64,000 nucleotides of DNA from Cryptomeria japonica (GCF_030272615.1 NC_081409.1:612978755-613042754); one strand, 5' to 3'; positions 1 to 11,367 are shown, counted from the stretch's first letter. Numbers and translations: made by a program. Notes: generated by a model not told the origin, from the letters alone.

Positions 1-1689
1 GTTTGATTTTTGTATGATTGTCTTCAGGATAGAGACAATTCCACATCACTCATCACGAGCGGGATGTGTCATTGCGATTCTCTAACCCTTGCTTGTTATA
101 ATATATATGCATATGTTGTATAGTTGCTTTGTGGATGCAGGATTTGCAGGTACCAGACACTGACTCCACCTGGCTCCATAGGTTTGAGCATGTCTTTAAA
201 TCCCAATGGCATGTGGTTCGGAGTTGGTACAAGTTCCCCTCACATACTCTAGGTCTAAGTTGTTCACTGTGAGTTGGCAGTGTCTTGCTGCAAGTTGCCA
301 TGTCAGTTAGTAAGTTGGGTTCCTTCTGTGTTGTGAGTATGTTAGTATTGGCTGGTTAATCCTTTTATGTTGAGGCTGATTGGTTATTGATGCGAGATTA
401 AATAGTTAATAATGTTTATTTCAACTATTTTGATTAATAGCAAGTTGATTATTTGATTATTTAATGTTTAATTTAAATTATTGGACTCTTGCCCTTTTCG
501 GTATTTAATTATTTGATATTTGAATATTTATTTATTTTAATGATGATTTAATATTTATTGTTTAGCTTATGTTGTGGATTTATATTTATTTGTGACTTGA
601 CCTTTTAATGGTATTTAATTGTTTATTAATTTATTTATTTAATCACCTATGGTTTAATATTTATTTGGTATTTAATGTTTATTTGCTTCTTTAATTCATT
701 TATGAGCCTTTGGTTTATTTAATTTAATTTCTCCATTTGATTTATTTAATTGTGGCTCATGTTTTATTTATTAGTTGACTTTTATATTAAGTGGGTTGTA
801 TAAATTCACTTTAAAATAAAATAATAGCAAGTTGATTATTATATTTACCTTACCTACCCTCTTCTCTTATTGGTTGAATTTGAAAAGAGAGGTATAATCA
901 TATTATATGTTGGGGTTGGTAAAATATATTATAGATTGGAATATTTTGATTGGCCGAGGTTGAGGCTAGGGTTTTGGTTATTGTTTGGCTTTTTATTTTC
1001 TTTCCCGTGAAGTTTTTGGGTTGGCTTCTTCTTTTACAAACAAAAAAATTTCTCTGCAAGAGTTTTCTTTGGGTTTTGACTTTGGATTGTTGCTAGAGTT
1101 TCTTGGTTTAGCTTTGGATTTGGATGGAGCTCTTCCTCAAATCTCATCCATCACTCAGGGTGCAGGTTGGGTTCCTTGTCTTTGTTTATTTTCAGCTTTG
1201 AAATCTCCCTGTGTATGCTCCGTGTCTGAAAAATGTCTTCCAGGAGCTGGGGATGAAATATTTGGTTTATTGTAGTTTTCAATTTTATATATGGTGGAGA
1301 AAACTTTATATTATATGGGCGTTGTATAGTTGTATTGAAGAAATATTTTGTCTCCTATATGTTGTTGTTCACAACATTGAAAAGTCTGGATTCATGGCTG
1401 CTTGTAGTGAGATCCTATATCGTTGTCTGGATCATGTGATTTGTGTTTTGGTTGGTGTAGTATTGGCTATATCTATTGTTGGTAGAGTTTCCTATGTATT
1501 TCAGATTCAAAAGAGGTCTCTGTGAATGAGTTCTGGGTCTCCAACTGTGGATGTGTTTCGGAATTTCTCCCTCTATATTTTATTAAACTTTATTCTATTT
1601 AGTTCTTACTTGTTGGTTCTGGGCGACTCTATGTATATGTTTTTCGAGGCCTTATGTTTAAGTTTGATTTTTAAATCTCTACCAAAAGT
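1..1689. other. AT-rich sequence without a recognisable gene
   Basis: The stretch 360-790 is dominated by short T-rich motifs of the type TTTATTTAATT in irregular order. Short open frames at about 985-1525 encode hydrophobic, Phe/Leu/Cys-rich peptides without any domain I know. They look like chance frames in T-rich DNA. It may be decayed LTR or internal retroelement sequence, but I cannot assign it. Confidence 0.6.
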
Positions 1690-1725
1690 TCTGTGACTTT
1701 TCCATCCCTTTGTGCAAAAGCACTG

Positions 1726-1900
1726 ATTCTGCATTTGCGCTGTCCTTTCATTCAATTGAGCTGTCCTTTTATGCATTTGCGCTGTCCTTCGGTGTATATG
1801 CACTGTCCTTTATGCAAAAGCATTGTCCTTATCTGCACATGTGCTGATCTATTTAACACAGGCACTGTCCTTATCTGCACAGGCATTGTCCTTGTGGTAC
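1726..1900. repeat. Degenerate tandem repeat, unit about 20-24 bp
   Basis: About eight imperfect units share the core GCTGTCCTT or CACTGTCCTT, with a variable spacer such as ATGCATTTGC or ATCTGCACAG. The open frames across it on both strands (for example repeated RTAQ on the minus strand) are a product of the repeat and not evidence of a protein. Confidence 0.75.
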
Positions 1901-2514
1901 TCATTCATGTGAAAAATCATTATTCTGGTGCTTTCTACTCACCCCGCCAACTATGGACTCTAGAAGTCATACCTATCAAATCCACTGCCTCCTGCTAAGG
2001 CTCATCTTACATGAACGATATGTTATGATATTATTCTTCCTTGATTGTACAAATTCTTCTTTAGAATCCCTAACAACAAGCTACCTCTGATTTTATACAG
2101 AAGTCTGTGATCTCCCATCTCTAACTCAAAAGTTATCCAAATCCCTTTATGCCTCTAAAACTATCATCCTTGCTTGTCTAATCAACCTCGACTTAGTAGA
2201 AACCTTCAAACCAGTCCCTTAGGAATGAGTCAGAATCCAAGTGTTCTGACTTGTCACTATCTGTTCCATGTCGACAAGCCTGCACTCTGTCTATTCTAAC
2301 TTTCCTGCGCGGGTGACAAATAATGCCTTTAATTACCTTTTTAAATTCAGTTTGAAATTATGCCATATATGTTACCCAGCTTGGCAAGTCAAACAATCAC
2401 CAATGGTCAATTTGACATTGACCTTCCATTGTGGCATGTGGACCCATCAAAATATGTGACATAGCAACGCCATGCCATCTTCTAGCCTAACATTGTCAGC
2501 GGCTCCACCGTCGA
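1901..2514. other. Unassigned sequence, no gene seen
   Basis: Mixed-composition sequence with no ORF that resembles a known protein and no clear repeat structure by eye. Confidence 0.5.
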
Positions 2515-2950
2515 TCTTCTCAGTCAGCTCAGGACACATGGCCTCATCTCATGATGTTGTGGTCCATAACCTTCTTGTATCTTCCTTCATGAGGTTACAA
2601 GGGTCATTGGATCTGTTTGCAATTTACCTTGCGGCCACAGTGCCTGCCAACCTTTGCAAATTAAACGTCGAGCACCTTTTCGCCTAGATTATAACATCGC
2701 CATCCATTGAAACACATGCAAATTGATAGAACCATTAGTAGTTTGGTCTTTACCCGCTGGGAACTGGTAACATCAAAGGTTTGAAAAATCAAACCGTCGA
2801 TATAACCTTCTCCACTGAGGACTTGTGGCATCATCTCGTGATGTCGTGGTCCATAATCTTCGTGCACTTTCAACCGCGGGGTTGCACAGACCGTAGGATT
2901 TGCTTGCAGTTTACCATAAAGTCACCGACAAAAATTATAAGACTTTAGAC
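2515..2950. repeat. Two diverged copies of a module, offset about 290 bp
   Basis: The segment from about 2520 to 2650 and the segment from about 2812 to 2935 share the same ordered landmarks: a CATC-TC-TGATGT-GTGGTCCATAA block, then a short variable stretch, then GATTTGCTTGCAGTTTACC or its variant GATCTGTTTGCAATTTACC. The copies are clearly diverged. Function unknown. Probably an internal duplication in an old repeat. Confidence 0.6.
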
Positions 2951-3550
2951 TTAGGAAAATTTAGGTGCTGACAAAAAAATGTTAAACCAGACCCACCTAG
3001 GATAGCTTTACATGCAATCTTAGGAAAATATAAAAGGGGCCGACCGAAAACAACTTAATGCCTAGGAAAAACAATGGCCCTGCCAATGGTAATGGACCCT
3101 TGGCTTAAGTGGAAAAAGGTAATGAAGGAATAAAACAAGCTTAGGGTTTTAAACAAAAGACTTAAACAAAACACACAAACCCTAAACCTTGAACCCTGAA
3201 AAGAGGGCAAAGTTAATCCATAATGACCAATATTTTGACTAGGGCATGAAGATTTTGCATAGTCATTTTTAGGACTATAACCTCCAACTCCATCTTGCTC
3301 TGTGGGCTTACCGCACTTCCATTCGCACACCCATAGGAACCACTCCATATTCCCTCAGCTTTGTCTTTGAAGTTGTCCTCCCTCTTGAGATCAAGATCCC
3401 CTCCCTAAGGGTGTCACTGCAGAACATCCTCCCATATGAGGAATACAGAGGCTGCAAGAGCCAAAATTTCTGGACGATAGGCACCCCAAGGCCTTAAACC
3501 ATCTCCGGGTATATTAGAATCACCTATGCTTGAGTTACAACAAGAAATTT
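2951..3550. other. Unassigned sequence upstream of gypsy remnant
   Basis: No ORF with recognisable similarity. It lies directly upstream of a gypsy integrase end on the plus strand, so it may be decayed pol sequence of the same element, but I could not follow the reading frame into it. Confidence 0.4.
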
Positions 3551-3766
3551 AGAACCTAGGAATTTAAAGTTGGTGATCGTGTCCTTATGGAAAATCAAAG
3601 AAACCTTCAAGAAAGAGAGAAGAAAGGCAAGTTTGAGCCTAATTGGCTTGGACCCTATGTGATCACAAGAAAGTATGGGTTAGGGGCATATCAATTGGGT
3701 ACTCTTGAAGGAGATCCCTTGGATGAGCTGATGAACATCATGCACTTGAAGAGATTCTATGCCTAG
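3551..3766 (+). pseudogene. Ty3/gypsy integrase C-terminal end (relic)
   Basis: In one frame, from about 3560 to the stop at 3764-3766, the translation has the hallmarks of the C-terminal tail of a plant gypsy integrase. There is a FKVGDRVLMEN segment (the conserved KVGDxVL entry strand), a basic linker, then FEPNWLGPYVI followed by GAYQL, which is the GPY/F module. It ends with HLKRFYA and a stop, also typical of this family. An in-frame TAG at 3557-3559 cuts it from upstream sequence. Catalytic core, RT and RNase H are not recognisable upstream, so this is the tail of a decayed element. The GPY/F module is known to help integrase multimerise. Which gypsy lineage it belongs to is not resolved; the pattern fits non-chromoviral plant elements since no chromodomain follows. 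Confidence 0.8.
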
Positions 3767-3797
3767 TCCTCAAAAGGTCACCAATTGACTAAAAATC

Positions 3798-3862
3798 TCA
3801 ATAAATTCAAAAAAATAAAAAAATCAAGAAAAATAAAAATAAAAATAAAAATAAAAAAATGG
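3798..3862. repeat. A-rich low-complexity tract
   Basis: Runs of AAAAATAAAA follow the gypsy integrase stop by about 35 bp. This is simple sequence in the 3' untranslated part of the relic element. Confidence 0.7.
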
Positions 3863-5009
3863 AAAAAGGCAAAAGTAAAGAAAAATAATATCCATCAATG
3901 AAAACCACTTTGTGGCATTATGGGCAAGTACCTTGGTGAAAACCTGCACGCAGGTGTTAAGGTAAATAATCTGGAACCATCGTCTATTAGGTCAGACTCA
4001 CCCACACCACTCACCCATCAGATATCCATGTTCGCTGCCATCTGATCCTTCTACCATAGCATTCATCATCTGCCTAATCACCCACACTAGACAAAATGAT
4101 CACTTGCATGGTGATGAGTCTTTGTCTGAATCATGAATAAGGATCATCCCATCAGATTGAGCTTTAGCCCATCAAACTGAGCTTTAGCCCATCAAACTGA
4201 GCTTTTTTTCCCACATCCCGAGCTTGTACCTCCATGTGAGCTTCATCAAGTCTTGGTGTTAGTCCTACGTCTACAAGTCAGTCCTCATGGTCATCTGGTC
4301 AATTTCCTAGTCAATCCTATCCATCGTATCCTTTGCCCTTGGGATGCATCCTTCCCTCGCCTGGCAGTTTAATCTTTTATCATGATCCTACTCTTGGCAA
4401 GAGACGATAGTTGGTCATGTGTGAGTGACTTGTTTGATTTTTATTTGGATTTTCATTTTTGACTTGCATCTTTGCCCTATGATTGCTTCTATCTACGACT
4501 ATCCGGATCCTCCATATCCTGGTATGTTTACGATGAGTGTATACTGGGGCATGTTTCATGGTTTAGCATGTTTGGGATCTCTCTTGTACAAACCGATGGC
4601 CTGGTATTAGTGTTTGTCAACACTTACCTTGTTGTGTACAAGGAATATCTGTGTGTTTGAGGGTTTCCTTGCACGTACCCACAACTTTGCATTAGTGTTC
4701 TTCAACACTTGCATAGCTCTGTGTAGGGAATTACCGCTTGTCTATGAGTCAGTCCATGCCTTGGATTTCTCATAGCATTTTGGTTCCTATAATCAGTGGT
4801 GCGGGTTACCTAGGGCAATATCAAACTAGGTTGTCTCTCCACATCTTTTGTGCACAATTCCCCCCACTATCATTACCGTTTTGCATTATCATCGAGTCCT
4901 CAATTCTCCTTATCTAGCATTCCAGTGGACTCTTTAATCCCCCCCCTTGTTCTTAGATATCCTACTCAAGGTCATTGTATTATGATTGGCATATTCACAA
5001 ATAAATTTT
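3863..5009. other. Probable 3' part of the gypsy relic, no gene
   Basis: No convincing ORF. A 20-bp unit, CCCATCAAACTGAGCTTTAG and variants, is repeated about 2.5 times at 4148-4208. Plus-strand frames at 4425-4660 and 4850-5182 encode hydrophobic peptides with no domain and are treated as chance frames. Confidence 0.45.
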
Positions 5010-5265
5010 GTATTATTCATATAGGTGCATTATTCATTTTTAGCTCTTTCGTTAATCTTTCATTGTTTAGGTTGCATCTCAAAATTTTGTTAAGTCAATC
5101 ATTTCTTAGCCATCATTTAGGTTACCTTCCAAATTTTGTTGCATTATTCATTTTTATTCTGTATGGTGTGCCTATCACCTAGTTTGCATCCAAATTTTGT
5201 TACACTTCTCATTTCATAGGTGTAAATGTTCATTTCATTATAGATTTCGTTACATAACCATTTTA
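5010..5265. repeat. Degenerate repeats around AAATTTTGTT
   Basis: The sequence AAATTTTGTTA or AAATTTTGTTG recurs at about 65-bp spacing, each time preceded by TTGCATC or TACCTTCC and followed by T-rich sequence containing ATTCATTT or CATTTC. Three to four diverged units are visible. Confidence 0.5.
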
Positions 5266-5332
5266 GATTAATCCATTAAATTACTTTATGCACTCTCAAA
5301 TAATTAAAAAAAATCCCACAATAATACATTGT

Positions 5333-5352
5333 ACATATATATATATATATAC
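5333..5352. repeat. TA dinucleotide microsatellite
   Basis: A short pure AT alternation. A second one lies at 5641-5660. Between them (5400-5525) the phrase TCCATCAAAGTGTCAGT occurs twice, about 63 bp apart. Confidence 0.85.
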
Positions 5353-5819
5353 GCATCATAAAATCTCAAATAACATATGCATCCACATAGACAACCAATC
5401 TGTATCCATCAAAGTGTCAGTGATATATCAAAAACACATGCATGCGTATCCATCCTGCATCCATCAAAGTGTCAGTAACACATCATAAGTATAAGCATAT
5501 GTAAGCATCCATCCTGCATCACAAATAGGTCAACACAATACATCCATAATCATCATCAATGCATCACATAATAAAATAATAAATAATGTCCATCGCAATG
5601 TCCATAGTAAAGTACATGCATGCATAAGTGCTGCTAAAATCATATATATATATATATATCTCAAAAATGAATATGACAATGGCCGCTCCGAAGGGTAAAA
5701 AATAATACACAAGTCATATGGGGGTAGATCTCCCCTCATGTCTCCCCATCCCCCTCCACATCACCTTCTCCTCCTCTGGATCCCTCTGCTCCCCCTATCC
5801 TAGGTGGTTTGAAACCCAC

Positions 5820-6895
5820 CAATCCACCTGTCTGCTGTCTCTATGTGGGACGCTGGCTATGGGTCCTATGGGAGCGTACACTCTTTGTGTACAATGCTGC
5901 TCTCTGATATGTGGGGACCACTCCACAATATAACCCTCTATAATATGGAGCCTCCCATCCTACTATCTCCGCCCTCTCTCGCTGCTGCATCATGTCGCAA
6001 TACATCTGTCCTAGCCATGCGGGGACCATTTGTCATGGTGCGTCCCTCTCCCCCCACAGGCGAGTAACATCTTCCTCTACTCTTTGTGCTCTCACTCGCA
6101 ACCTCTCCATCTCCTCATCCTACTGCTGTAAGGTGATTTACATCTCCTTAATAGCAGTCCCCATCCTCACCTACTCTGACATCCTCTCTGCCTCCTCTCC
6201 CTCCCTCCGTAGATCATCCATCTCCATCCTGGCTGTCTATAGGCTCTCTGTCAAATCAGTAATCTCTCATTGTAGCCTCTCCACCTCTGCCTGCAAACTC
6301 TCCCTCTTTTCCCTCTCCACCTGTATATCATCCTTAAGTGAGTGTAAATTTGCTCTGGCCGCATCCCTCTCCTACAAGACCCTATCATAATCTGCCTGTG
6401 ATACTCCCCCTCTGACCTCCACTCTCGCACCATGTGCCTGTATCTTTGGAATCTCCATTGGCACTGCCTCATCCTCTCCATCCTCTCCATCCCCTACTGC
6501 CTGCCCTATTGATGTTGCCAACTATACCTATGCTGGCATGGACACCTCTGGTCCTCTCCCTCATACCACTACCCCCCTCCTCTATCTCACGACACCCCTG
6601 CCTCCTCCTACCAAAACCTTGTCCTCAGGAGCATCGTCCTCCCCTCTGACTATCTCATCTACAGCTAGTTGCAACTTGTCATCCTCTAATACTCTGTGAA
6701 TGGTCAGACGTACTGGTAAGTGCGCCTCCCACTAGCTCTTCTACCCTCCCGTCATCCCCAGATCCTCCCCTGCACCCTTTTGCTCATCCCAAACCGAATA
6801 GGCTATCATTTGATAGCTGGTCCTCCCCTCTAGTGGACTCACTGTCTACCCCCATCTCCCCACCTCCCGAGTAGTCCAAGGGTGTAGTGGTATAT
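5820..6895 (-). pseudogene. Coiled-coil protein relic, possible PMD-gene 3' end
   Basis: Read on the minus strand from about 6895 down, the first part (6895-6680) translates to a Gly/Ser/Asp-rich segment with TPLDYSGGGE and SNDSLFGLG. From about 6410 down it becomes strongly heptad-like: the frame contains ADYDRVL, ERDAARANLHSLKDD, QVEREKRESLQAEVERL, then DEEMERLRVRAQRVEEDV and a WGERD segment, which is a clear coiled coil. At least five in-frame stops and some frame shifts break it, so it is a pseudogene. Long Glu/Arg-rich coiled coils of this type are common at the C-terminus of plant mobile-domain (PMD) genes. A PMD fragment on the same strand lies at 20210-20470, just beyond the inserted gypsy element, so both could be parts of one disrupted gene. 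The link is inference; the coiled coil is seen directly. Confidence 0.6.
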
Positions 6896-7636
6896 CTCCT
6901 ACTCTTCATTCATCCATTTGAGCAAAATTACAACATTCATTTGCAAGCATGTATGTGTGTTAGGGTTTTGTCATGTTACATGCCATTTCATGTAACACTT
7001 GTGATTATATTCAAGAAGCAAAACAATCATCATCAACAAGTTATAGATCTACAAAGTATACATTTCCATTGTTTACATTCAAGCATTTGCAATTACTTTC
7101 TTTCAAGGTTGATTCCTCAATCGAGGTTCGGCTAAGGCAAACCCCTATCCGCAACCCCTTTTCCCTCTCTTTTCTATGTGTAGGTTGTAGGTGCACAACT
7201 GTAATTGAAGGTTTGGACTTCATTTGCAGAGATGGAAGAACCCTTTTCATTTCATGGATTTTGTGGAGGACCATGTACATTTCTGCCACAGTCCTAATGA
7301 ATTTTCTCCAAATTTGTAAGGCAGATCCATATCAGTTTAATTAGCTCATATCCAAAGTTACAGCACGATCCCGAATTGGTAGCCCCTCATTTCACTCATT
7401 TCCCCTCTCTTTTCTGCATAGTCAACAAGTCAACTTTCTCATTTACAAAAGAGGTCAAATCAAACTTCAACCCTTGCAATCCGCTCGGAATTGACATCCT
7501 TGTCTCTCTTGGATTTGGATCTAGTGGATTCAACCCCTCTTTTCAATGTAAAGTTCTCCCAAGCGAAAACCATCCTAGTGACTTCCTTTCTCTCTCCTAG
7601 GTGGGGAGTCACTAGGGTTCAATTTTCCACTTTACA
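6893..7636 (+). repeat. 5' LTR of element C (5'-truncated)
   Basis: Colinear with 19480-20209, sharing for example CATTTGCAAGCATG and GTGTTAGGGTTTTGTCA, through to the shared end TTTTCCACTTTACA. The first ~430 bp present in the 3' LTR are missing, which suggests a deletion at the junction with the coiled-coil relic. Confidence 0.8.
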
Positions 7637-7656
7637 TTGTGGTGAACCTGACGTCC
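7637..7656 (+). promoter_or_regulatory. Candidate primer-binding site of element C
   Basis: Directly after the LTR end (…TTTACA) comes TTGTGGTGAACCTGACGT. Its position fits a tRNA primer-binding site, but I cannot name the tRNA with confidence. Confidence 0.4.
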
Positions 7657-8344
7657 TACATCTGAATTCTGATTTTTTATTTGTTAGATCTGAATAATTG
7701 CAATTTGAATTTCAAAATTTCATTTCCAAGTTTGTTCTTTTTGCAAATTTTAGAGTTTAATTGCATAAAAAATCCTAATTTTTTATTTTGAGGAAATTAA
7801 GCTTGTGAAGTGTAATATTTTAATTGCTTGATTTAGATCTGATTTGTATTTCTAAATTGCAATTCAAATCTATCTCTTTATTCTGAAAATTCAGTGGTTA
7901 AATCATAAAACCCTATTTTTTAAGGTTCTTCTATTTTCAACCTTTGACTGCAAGTTTGACCGATCTAGACATCTCCAAATTGGTTGTTTTTTTGGATTTC
8001 ACATTATAATCATAATTTCTATAATCCCTAAATTTTTTGAAAAAAGTTGGTTGGACCGTGTGCACTTTCACCACGGTCCTCGACTTTTTTCCCGAAATTT
8101 CGGGAGACAGAATTGACTATATTTTTCTACTCAGATCCAAAAAATTGGCATACTTTATCAATTTTAACACTCTCTAAGGTCGAACACAAATTAAAATTTT
8201 ATAAATTCAAATTTAAATTTCAAAATTCAAATTTCAAATTTGCAGTTCAAATTCCATTTTCCCTCCTTTATTGAATTTTTTATGCATGTATGGGGTGAAC
8301 ATTATTATGGTTAAATGGCATATGAGTTTCTTGTTTTATCATAA
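7657..8344 (+). other. Untranslated leader of element C
   Basis: AT-rich, with many AATTTCAAATT-type phrases and no coding signal. At 8053-8082 it repeats, in diverged form, an LTR landmark: GGACCGTGTGCACTTTC then CCACGGTCCT, compare GGACCATGTACATTTC then CCACAGTCCT at 7269-7297. Confidence 0.5.
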
Positions 8345-9382
8345 GTGCATATGGAGTTCCTATCTTATTTTTCTAATTCAATTTTTAGTTACATTAAATA
8401 TGTTCATGATGTTCCCTTTCATACATATGATGATAGTTTAGTTCTCCCTTTCATTCATAGCTACGATTTACCCTCTCCCAACATTAATCTCATTAATGAG
8501 GGCACATTGGTGCAAAAAGGGAATATGGACACTTCTTTCAAAGATCCCCCTCCTAAAGATGAATCTTTGGAGGATTGTGTTCCTTCTTCTTCTAAAAAGT
8601 ACCTCCCTCATAAGGATTATTTGGTGCAAGAGGATGATATTAAGGCTACTTATCCTAGTGATACCATACCTTCTTTTCATGATCTTCCCTATAAAGATGA
8701 AGCATCAATTACATATGATAGTCATTTTTCTAATGAGTGTCTTGAACATAAAGATACCTTAGAACAAGAGGATGATAGTATTTCTCATCATAATGCTCTC
8801 TCTCCCAAAAATCAAGAGCCTAACAAAAATAAAATTAATTCCATTCATGTTCCTAGGAAACCAAAAATTCTTCCCGATTATCATGATGTGCCTTACACAT
8901 ATACTAATGAGGTAGTTGATGAGAACATAAGTGAAGAATCATATGCTTTCTTAGTTCCTACAATCCTCTCTTCAATTCACTCAAATACTCCATCTCCTAC
9001 CAAAGAAGTTCCTAAGGAAGGACTCTTAGAGGATGATTAGGGGTCCTTAGATTTCACTCCTACCTTTTCTTGAAAGTCTAAGATGCCTGAATTTCACATT
9101 CCAAATTTGTCTCTTAACACAAATCTTGAAATTTATTGGGCCTCTTTAAACTTAAATCAAATTCCCCCTAAGAGTGAACCCTCTTTTGAACATACATGCA
9201 ATGGACAAATGTTTGAATGTGAGCGACAAAGTCATGAGAAATCACACTTTTCTTTGTCCACATTTTCTTCAACATTGTCTTGTAAATACACACCTTCTCA
9301 TTCTAATTTTGAGTTAAAACAAGAACATGTGTTGACCAATCTTCTAAATTCCAACTTAATATTTCCTCTTTGTCCTAAATGA
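8345..9382 (+). pseudogene. Gag-like ORF of element C
   Basis: A 231-residue open frame runs from 8345 to the stop at 9038-9040. After two in-frame stops (TAG at 9038, TGA at 9071), the same frame stays open to 9382 (99 residues from an ATG at 9083), so it was probably one ORF of about 345 residues. It is rich in Asp, Glu, His, Ser and Pro, with repeated phrases such as HDLPYKDE and YHDVPYTYTNEV. I recognise no catalytic domain. Its place after the leader and before a Gag zinc-knuckle-like motif at 9421 suggests it is the central part of Gag or an accessory Gag-linked protein. Function is unknown. The first 231 residues being uninterrupted, while all neighbouring element ORFs are shattered, is notable. 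An independent short gene is possible but not supported by neighbours. Confidence 0.5.
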
Positions 9383-9420
9383 AGAAGAAAACATAAACAA
9401 CATTCTCAAAATTATTCTTT

Positions 9421-9558
9421 TGTAAATATCATCAAACCCATGGCCATTCTACTAATGAGTGTCAAGCTTTGAAAACACAAATACAACATTACATTGATTC
9501 AAGCAAGCTAAAAATAACATCTGACAATGAATGGCATATTCATCATGATCATTTAAAA
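9421..9558 (+). pseudogene. Gag C-terminal knuckle-like motif (gypsy)
   Basis: In a frame shifted relative to the ORF upstream, the translation reads CKYHQTHGHSTNEC, then QALKTQIQHYIDSSKL, to a stop at about 9558. The arrangement C-x2-H, HGH-x4-C followed by a short amphipathic helix (xLKxxIxxxI) is a familiar pattern at the end of Gag of non-chromoviral plant gypsy elements, where it sits upstream of the protease. No protease follows here. Confidence 0.65.
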
Positions 9559-9770
9559 TAACATTGAAATTCCTATTATGTTTCTCCTCACTATGTGACA
9601 TAGTTAGCCTACCTATTCGGGGCTCTTTGTCATTCATGGTGGTACAATTTCAGGTGCAATCATACTTAGTGAGAAACATAATAGACTATTTTTTTTTGCC
9701 TCTATGCTTGGGGGGAAAGAATATTTATTTTCCTCTTTTTAAGGTTTCACTGTTTTCTTCATGTGGTACA

Positions 9771-10260
9771 TTATTCATAAACTTGATGTCCTTTCTAGCA
9801 TGGAGTATTCTTTCATGCGAGCGCCTGTCTGTTTCATGAGTGGGATCTTCTCCTTGCTTGAAATGCTACATCTATTATGAATAATCTCTATTTAGAGAAA
9901 CTTTGTGACATTTATTCTTCTTCTTTCTCTCTCTTTGAAAATTACCTCTTCTATTGCATTATTCATAAACTTGATGTCCTTTCTTGCATGGAGTATTCCT
10001 TCATGTGAGTGCATGTCTGTTCCGTGAGTGAGATCTTTTCCTTGCTTGAAATAGTACGTCTATTATGAATAATCTCTATTTTGAGGACCTTTGTGAAACT
10101 TCTTCTTCCCCTTCCCCTCTCTTTGAAAATTACCTCTTCTATTGTGTTATTCATAACTTGATGTCCTTTCTTGAATGGAGTTATCCTTCATGTGAGCACA
10201 TGTCTATTCCTTGGTTAGGATGTATCCCTTTCTTGAAACAATATGTCTTTTATGAGTAAT
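9771..10260. repeat. 188-bp tandem repeat, about 2.6 copies
   Basis: TTATTCATAAACTTGATGTCC starts at 9771 and again at 9959, and its variant at 10147; both steps are 188 bp. Each unit contains GCATGGAGTATTC, then CATGTCTGTTCC or a variant, TTGCTTGAAAT, ATTATGAATAATCTC, and a CTCTCTTTGAAAATTACCTC tail. The last copy is partial and decays after about 10260. It lies within the internal region of element C. Confidence 0.85.
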
Positions 10261-10920
10261 ATCTCTCTAGAAGTTGTGTAATTCTTCTCATTGTCCTATG
10301 CTTTGGGGGGGAATGATCTCTCTCCCTCTCTCTTTCTCTAAGGATCCACTTTTCCCTATTGTGTGGATGGTGTGAGCTTTATTAATTGATGTTATTCCTT
10401 GTGCAAAATTATTGGTTGTTTTCTCAAGGGTTCTCTCTTATACAAGAGGTGTTAGTCCTTGAATACAACCTCTTTTCACACTTGGTAATGTAAATCTATG
10501 ATAAATTCACCTATCCCTCTGGGGGATAAACATGAGTCATCCTTCATCAAGAATCCCTTTCACCTAGCAATAGGAGGAAGGATTGCATTCTTGTTCTCTC
10601 GCTTTATTCTAGAAGATGTTATATTTATCTAAGACAACTCCTCTTGGGGGTAGATGTCTTTTGAACAAAGATCTCTTCTCCTCCAGGGATCACCTTTACA
10701 CTTACAACAAGATATCTCTTTTCAACTATCTTAGCCTTGCTTGAAGAGTATTCTCTTTTTTGCTTGGATTTATGACATTGTTGCATAATGAATATCTTCT
10801 TTATGATGAAGGTAGGTATCCTTGTTCTACTTTTCTTAAGATATCAAAATCAACCTATGTTGACATCTTAAGGGGGGGCACCCACACTGCTCCTTTTTAG
10901 TATACTTCTCTCATGCATTG
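10261..10920. other. Internal region of element C, no gene
   Basis: Pyrimidine-rich sequence with scattered TCTCTTT runs. CTTTGGGGGGGAATGA at about 10301 resembles CTTGGGGGGAAAGA at about 9707, just before the 188-bp repeat. No coding sequence recognised. Confidence 0.5.
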
Positions 10921-11305
10921 TACAGTGGGACATTCTTGGAACTAGAGGGAAGCCTCTTAGAGAAAGATGTCATCACTTTTCTTATACAGTGGGATATTCT
11001 TGGAACTAGAGGGAAGCCTCTTAGAGAAAGATGTCATCACTTTTCTTATACAGTGGGATATTCTTGGAACTAGAGGGAAGCCTCTTAGAGAAAGATGTCA
11101 TCACTTTTCTTATACAGTGGGATATTCTTGGAACTAGAGGGAAGCCTCTTAGAGAAAGATGTCATCACTTTTCTCTTGTACAATGGGTTATTCTCAGAAC
11201 CAAAGCATAGACTCTTAGAGCAAGATGACACCACTTTTTGTAGGGTGGTTATTCTCGGAACCAGAGCACAAAATCTTAGAGTGAGATATCATGCCTTTCT
11301 TGACA
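10921..11305. repeat. 64-bp tandem repeat, six copies
   Basis: TACAGTGGGA starts at 10921, 10985, 11049 and 11113, an exact 64-bp period. These first four units are nearly identical (AACTAGAGGGAAGCCTC, then AGAGAAAGATGTCATCAC). Two further diverged units follow from 11179 and about 11241 (variants AGAACCAAAGCATAG and GGAACCAGAGCACAA). The near-identity of the first four suggests recent expansion. Confidence 0.9.
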
Positions 11306-11367
11306 CGTACTATACATTTTATACAAGTTGTCGCATACTCAGACATAGACTCCTATGAGGTGCTTCA

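Noticed and set aside
985-1525. Two overlapping plus-strand ORFs of 96 and 104 codons
   Set aside because: Composition is hydrophobic and T-driven, there is no domain, and neighbours give no support.
1606-1998. ORFs on both strands across the CTGTCCTT array
   Set aside because: Repeated peptides (RTAQ and similar) simply mirror the tandem repeat.
4425-5182. Hydrophobic plus-strand ORFs that could pass for membrane proteins
   Set aside because: T-rich sequence gives Phe/Leu/Ile runs by chance; nothing conserved.
5718-6649. Plus-strand Ser/Pro/Leu-rich ORFs up to 132 codons
   Set aside because: They are the complement of the Glu/Arg-rich coiled-coil reading on the minus strand, which makes better sense.
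10921-11305. Regular 64-bp repeat as a CRISPR array
   Set aside because: Units are contiguous with no unique spacers, and the window is plant nuclear DNA.
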